A stretch of DNA of 34,648 nt, taken from NCBI RefSeq assembly GCF_947628055.1, contig NZ_CANQYJ010000013.1, positions 1 to 34,648 of the forward strand, read 5' to 3'. Positions 32,354 to 34,648 of the stretch are shown here, one piece after another. Under the pieces are notes generated by a model. The model had not been told where the DNA came from. It did not search any database and saw only the letters and a list, made by a program, of their open reading frames with translations. The stretch comes from an uncultured Rikenella sp. GTDB lineage: Bacteria > Bacteroidota > Bacteroidia > Bacteroidales > Rikenellaceae. Within the stretch, counting starts at the first letter, position 1. Each line of letters starts with the position of its first letter. The position numbers and the translations under genes were made by a program.

Positions 32354-33355
32354 TTATAACAGGTCACGTTTGATCCGAAGAGCCACCGTCGCCGCCTCGT
32401 TTACCGTTTCAGCAATCGTTTTCGGTCCCGTCGCCGTTCCCGCCAGGTAGACCCCCGGTATCGACGAGCGCACCGTTCCCGTGTACGGGTCGCGCGGCGC
32501 GAAAAAACCATTCGCCTGCCGAGGCAGCCCGAACGACCCGCAGCATTTCGGCGCCCGCATTCCCACCAGCAGCACCAGCATATCCACCGTCATCCGCAGC
32601 GGCCGCCCCACCAGCGTATCTTCGACCTTCAACTGAATCCGTTTGTCCTGCGTCTCGCCCGCCTCCGAGATGCGCCCCCGGATATAAGTGATTCCATGCT
32701 CCACCTGCGACCTCCGGTACAGCTCCTCGTAGCCATTCCCGAACGCACGCAAATCCATGTAGAAATTCGTCACCTGCACCCCCGGCAGCGCCTCCGTCAG
32801 CTCGATCGCCTGCTTGATCCCCGTGATGCAGCAGACCTTCGAGCAGTGGTTCTGCCCCACCTTTTCGTCCCGCGACCCCACACAGTGCAGAATCGCCACC
32901 CGTCGCGGCGCCTCGCCGCTGCGCATCGCCACCCGTCCCTCGCGAAACATCCGTTCGAGTTCCGCCGAGGTAATCACATTCTCGTACATCCCGTATCCGT
33001 ACTCCTCCTTGAGCCGCGCATCGAACAAGTCGAATCCGGTCGCCACCACTGCCGCCCGCCCCTCGAACCGCCGCCCGTCCGCACCGATCGCCGAAACGCC
33101 CCGATCGATCGATTCCAATGCGGTGATCTCGCATCCCGTCGCCGTCTCGATCCCTTCGGCCGAGGCCATCAAAGGCGCAACCACCTCCCGCGCAGGCAGT
33201 TGTGTCGGGAACAGCCGATCCCATTGCGCTACATGTCCCCCGACCTCCGCCGACCGTTCGATAATAAGCGGCCGAAAACCCTCTTCGCGCAAAGCCGCGG
33301 CCGCCTGAAGCCCGGCGATTCCGCCGCCAATCACCAGTATCGTTTCCTGTGCCAT
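32354..33355 (-). CDS. Short HdrA-like FAD oxidoreductase
   Basis: 333 residues from ATG 33355 (MAQETILVIGGGIAGLQAA). The FAD dinucleotide fold GGGIAGLQ is present, then ERSAEVGGHVAQWDRLFP. The HdrA iron-sulfur site C158VGSRD...C171SKVC175C176 and the late FAD motif IPGVYLAGTATGPKTIAETV follow. It lacks the extra ferredoxin and thioredoxin-reductase-like parts of long HdrA proteins. Lies between HdrB-like and membrane-fusion genes, so the three probably form one electron-transfer complex. A longer frame from 33409 starts inside a hairpin and is rejected. Confidence 0.86.
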   Translation of the reverse strand: MAQETILVIGGGIAGLQAAAALREEGFRPLIIERSAEVGGHVAQWDRLFPTQLPAREVVAPLMASAEGIETATGCEITALESIDRGVSAIGADGRRFEGRAAVVATGFDLFDARLKEEYGYGMYENVITSAELERMFREGRVAMRSGEAPRRVAILHCVGSRDEKVGQNHCSKVCCITGIKQAIELTEALPGVQVTNFYMDLRAFGNGYEELYRRSQVEHGITYIRGRISEAGETQDKRIQLKVEDTLVGRPLRMTVDMLVLLVGMRAPKCCGSFGLPRQANGFFAPRDPYTGTVRSSIPGVYLAGTATGPKTIAETVNEAATVALRIKRDLL

Positions 33356-33388
33356 ATGAATGTTTTCGTTTATTCCCGATCCTTTTTT

Positions 33389-33438
33389 CGGCTCGCGCCC
33401 ACCCCCCAAAGCCGCTGCGCGGCTTGGGCGCGGAGCCG
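33389..33438. other. Two-tier GC-rich hairpin between HdrB-like and HdrA-like genes
   Basis: Outer stem CGGCTCGCGCCC/GGGCGCGGAGCCG and inner stem AGCCGC-TGC-GCGGCT. On the minus strand it is followed by an A-run, not a T-run, so it is not a standard terminator for the operon. On the plus strand it is followed by GTTTTTATTG. Confidence 0.6.
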
Positions 33439-33472
33439 ATAGGTTTTTATTGGACTGATCAAGATTGCGTAC

Positions 33473-34525
33473 CTATAATGCCGCCGGGTTGTATGCCGCC
33501 GCCGAAAGAGGCTGTCCGATGAATTTGCCGTTTTTCCCCAGATACTTCGCCGCCGGATCGTACTCTACGCCCAATTTGTCCAACAGCGGCTCGACCGGCA
33601 CTTGGTGCATCTGCAATCCCAAGTCCCACGGGTCGATGCCCATCACCAGTCCGGCCATCTCTTCGTAAGTGAGCACGGGGATCGCATAATGGCTGCCGGT
33701 CATCGCATTGAGTGTGAATTGCCACCGATCCAAGAACATCGTACACCCCGGACAGTTCGCGACGATAAAGTCCGGATGGTACGGTGCCATCGACTCGAAT
33801 TTCTTTTTTGAATTGGCTATAGAATATCCTCTGTTTGCCTGCACGAGATAATTCCTGAAGCCGAATCCGCAGCAGTGCCGCCGTTCAGGATAATCCACCG
33901 AGGTGCCGCCCCATGCTTCGACCATTCCGGCCAGCACATACGGAAATTCGGCGCCGCCGATCCCTTTCTTGGGGAAGACTTTGGCATAATGGCAGCCGAT
34001 ATGATCCACCACTTTGAGGGGCTCGCCGGTCGCGGCGTTCACCAATCGCCGCACGCCTTTCCCGGCAATGCGCTCCCGCACGTGGAACATCAGGTCGGAG
34101 GTGTGCACGAGTATCTTCGGTTTCCGAAACTCGCGTCCGGTGGCTTTGTACAGGTTCTCGCGGGCTTTGGCCTCGAGTTCGGGAAAGTGGTGCCACATGT
34201 CTAACACTTCGCTGTATATCCCGAACGAGGTGATGCACGAGGCAACGTAGTTCTCGTACCCGCATTCGGTCATCAGGGCGAATTGCCGGGCGACGATGGC
34301 CATCGTGGTCTCTAACGGCACGACGTCGGAATGGTATCCGATCCCGGTGCAGGTGGTATGCCGGGGGTCTTCGATAATGTCCATCCCGAGGTCGTTCCGC
34401 AAAATATCGAGAAAGGCTTTCTCGGAACCGGGGAAAAAGTTCTGCCGAATGCAACTCCGTGCATAGTAGTAGTGGTCGTCGGCTATCTCTTTGCTGTATT
34501 CCTGCCAATTGGCGTATCTATCCAT
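33473..34525 (-). CDS. HdrB-like CCG-domain protein
   Basis: 350 residues. First CCG copy is partly altered: C25, C59, C88 and C97. The second copy is complete: GC178H, C218C219G, C258PGC261. In HdrB these hold noncubane [4Fe-4S] clusters that cleave disulfides. It is probably the catalytic subunit, paired with the HdrA-like FAD protein and the membrane fusion downstream. An HdrC-like ferredoxin gene may lie beyond the window edge, after repeat copy 5. Start ATG 34525. Confidence 0.86.
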   Translation of the reverse strand: MDRYANWQEYSKEIADDHYYYARSCIRQNFFPGSEKAFLDILRNDLGMDIIEDPRHTTCTGIGYHSDVVPLETTMAIVARQFALMTECGYENYVASCITSFGIYSEVLDMWHHFPELEAKARENLYKATGREFRKPKILVHTSDLMFHVRERIAGKGVRRLVNAATGEPLKVVDHIGCHYAKVFPKKGIGGAEFPYVLAGMVEAWGGTSVDYPERRHCCGFGFRNYLVQANRGYSIANSKKKFESMAPYHPDFIVANCPGCTMFLDRWQFTLNAMTGSHYAIPVLTYEEMAGLVMGIDPWDLGLQMHQVPVEPLLDKLGVEYDPAAKYLGKNGKFIGQPLSAAAYNPAAL

Positions 34526-34539
34526 ATCATCGTTTTTAT

Positions 34540-34648
34540 CCGTTCGTTTATTTCATTACCCTATGTTTGAGGGTACCGTTCTCTTTGTGAACAAAGAGAA
34601 CCAGAAAAACTTTCTGAGATGCTAACGCATCTCTTGAGCCTGCCGGAT
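34540..34648. repeat. Family R hairpin repeat, copy 5 (cut by window edge)
   Basis: Left end CCGTTCGTTTATT at 34540, then GGGTACCGTTCTC, the arm GTTCTCTTTG-TGAA-CAAAGAGAAC and GAGATGC-TAAC-GCATCTC. It sits 15 bases before the HdrB-like start codon, as copy 2 sits near argC. Confidence 0.85.

Noticed and set aside
1-34648. CRISPR array or transposase gene
   Set aside because: No evenly spaced direct repeats with unique spacers and no frame with transposase or integrase motifs were seen; the R and M repeats are non-coding.

Overview
The window looks like chromosome of a Bacteroidales gut anaerobe, most likely Alistipes or another Rikenellaceae. The signs are TAnnTTTG -7 promoter boxes without good Shine-Dalgarno sites, many lipoproteins with six-bladed beta-propellers, NVEALA-type peptide precursors, an OmpP1/FadL porin, an SLBB exporter, and a GC-rich core with AT-richer islands. 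This assignment is inference; no 16S gene is present.

Layout. (1) 1-3863: arginine operon on the minus strand (GNAT acyltransferase, argG, argC). Its genes are separated by copies of a ~320 bp hairpin-rich repeat with terminal inverted repeats (family R). The operon is preceded by a TAnnTTTG box and a tiny reading frame ending in four arginine codons, which looks like an attenuation leader. (2) 3905-16794: an accessory region built round rnhB and proS. It holds six propeller lipoproteins (prop1-prop6), five small leader-bearing precursors (P1-P5; P1 and P3 damaged) and two CxxC thiol lipoproteins, all on the minus strand. Most modules read precursor, intrinsic terminator, propeller, sometimes thiol protein. 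(3) 17190-20019: fadL-like porin and a Trp/Tyr/Gly-rich secreted protein. (4) 20418-23551, plus strand: proA, a TSCPD protein, argB, birA. (5) 23692-28563, minus strand: SPOR protein, waaA, large SLBB export protein. (6) 28618-30024: DUF3575 protein, flavin reductase, two tRNA-Gln genes. (7) 30187-34525: a heterodisulfide-reductase-like cluster (membrane HdrED-like fusion, short HdrA, HdrB), again interrupted by R repeats.

The most notable system is region 2. P4/P5 and P1/P2 form two pairs. Within each pair the signal/leader (about 40 residues) differs at only two positions, but everything after the leader motif LTLANIE is unrelated, including the cysteine-rich core and the propeller downstream. 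The conserved DNA block continues upstream into a fragment of a housekeeping gene: the proS promoter and first codons for P4/P5, and the 3' end of rnhB for P1/P2. The locus therefore reads as header-plus-payload cassettes: a borrowed gene edge or promoter, a leader RNA and a signal peptide, followed by an exchangeable core peptide, a terminator and a surface propeller. P1 and P2 have no ATG at the expected start, and P1 also has an in-frame UGA.

Two interspersed repeat families add to the picture. Family R has five copies here, with terminal inverted repeats and arms that change while keeping their pairing. Family M has a 128 bp copy with 16 bp inverted repeats and an 8 bp target duplication, and the matching empty site is preserved 1.8 kb away.
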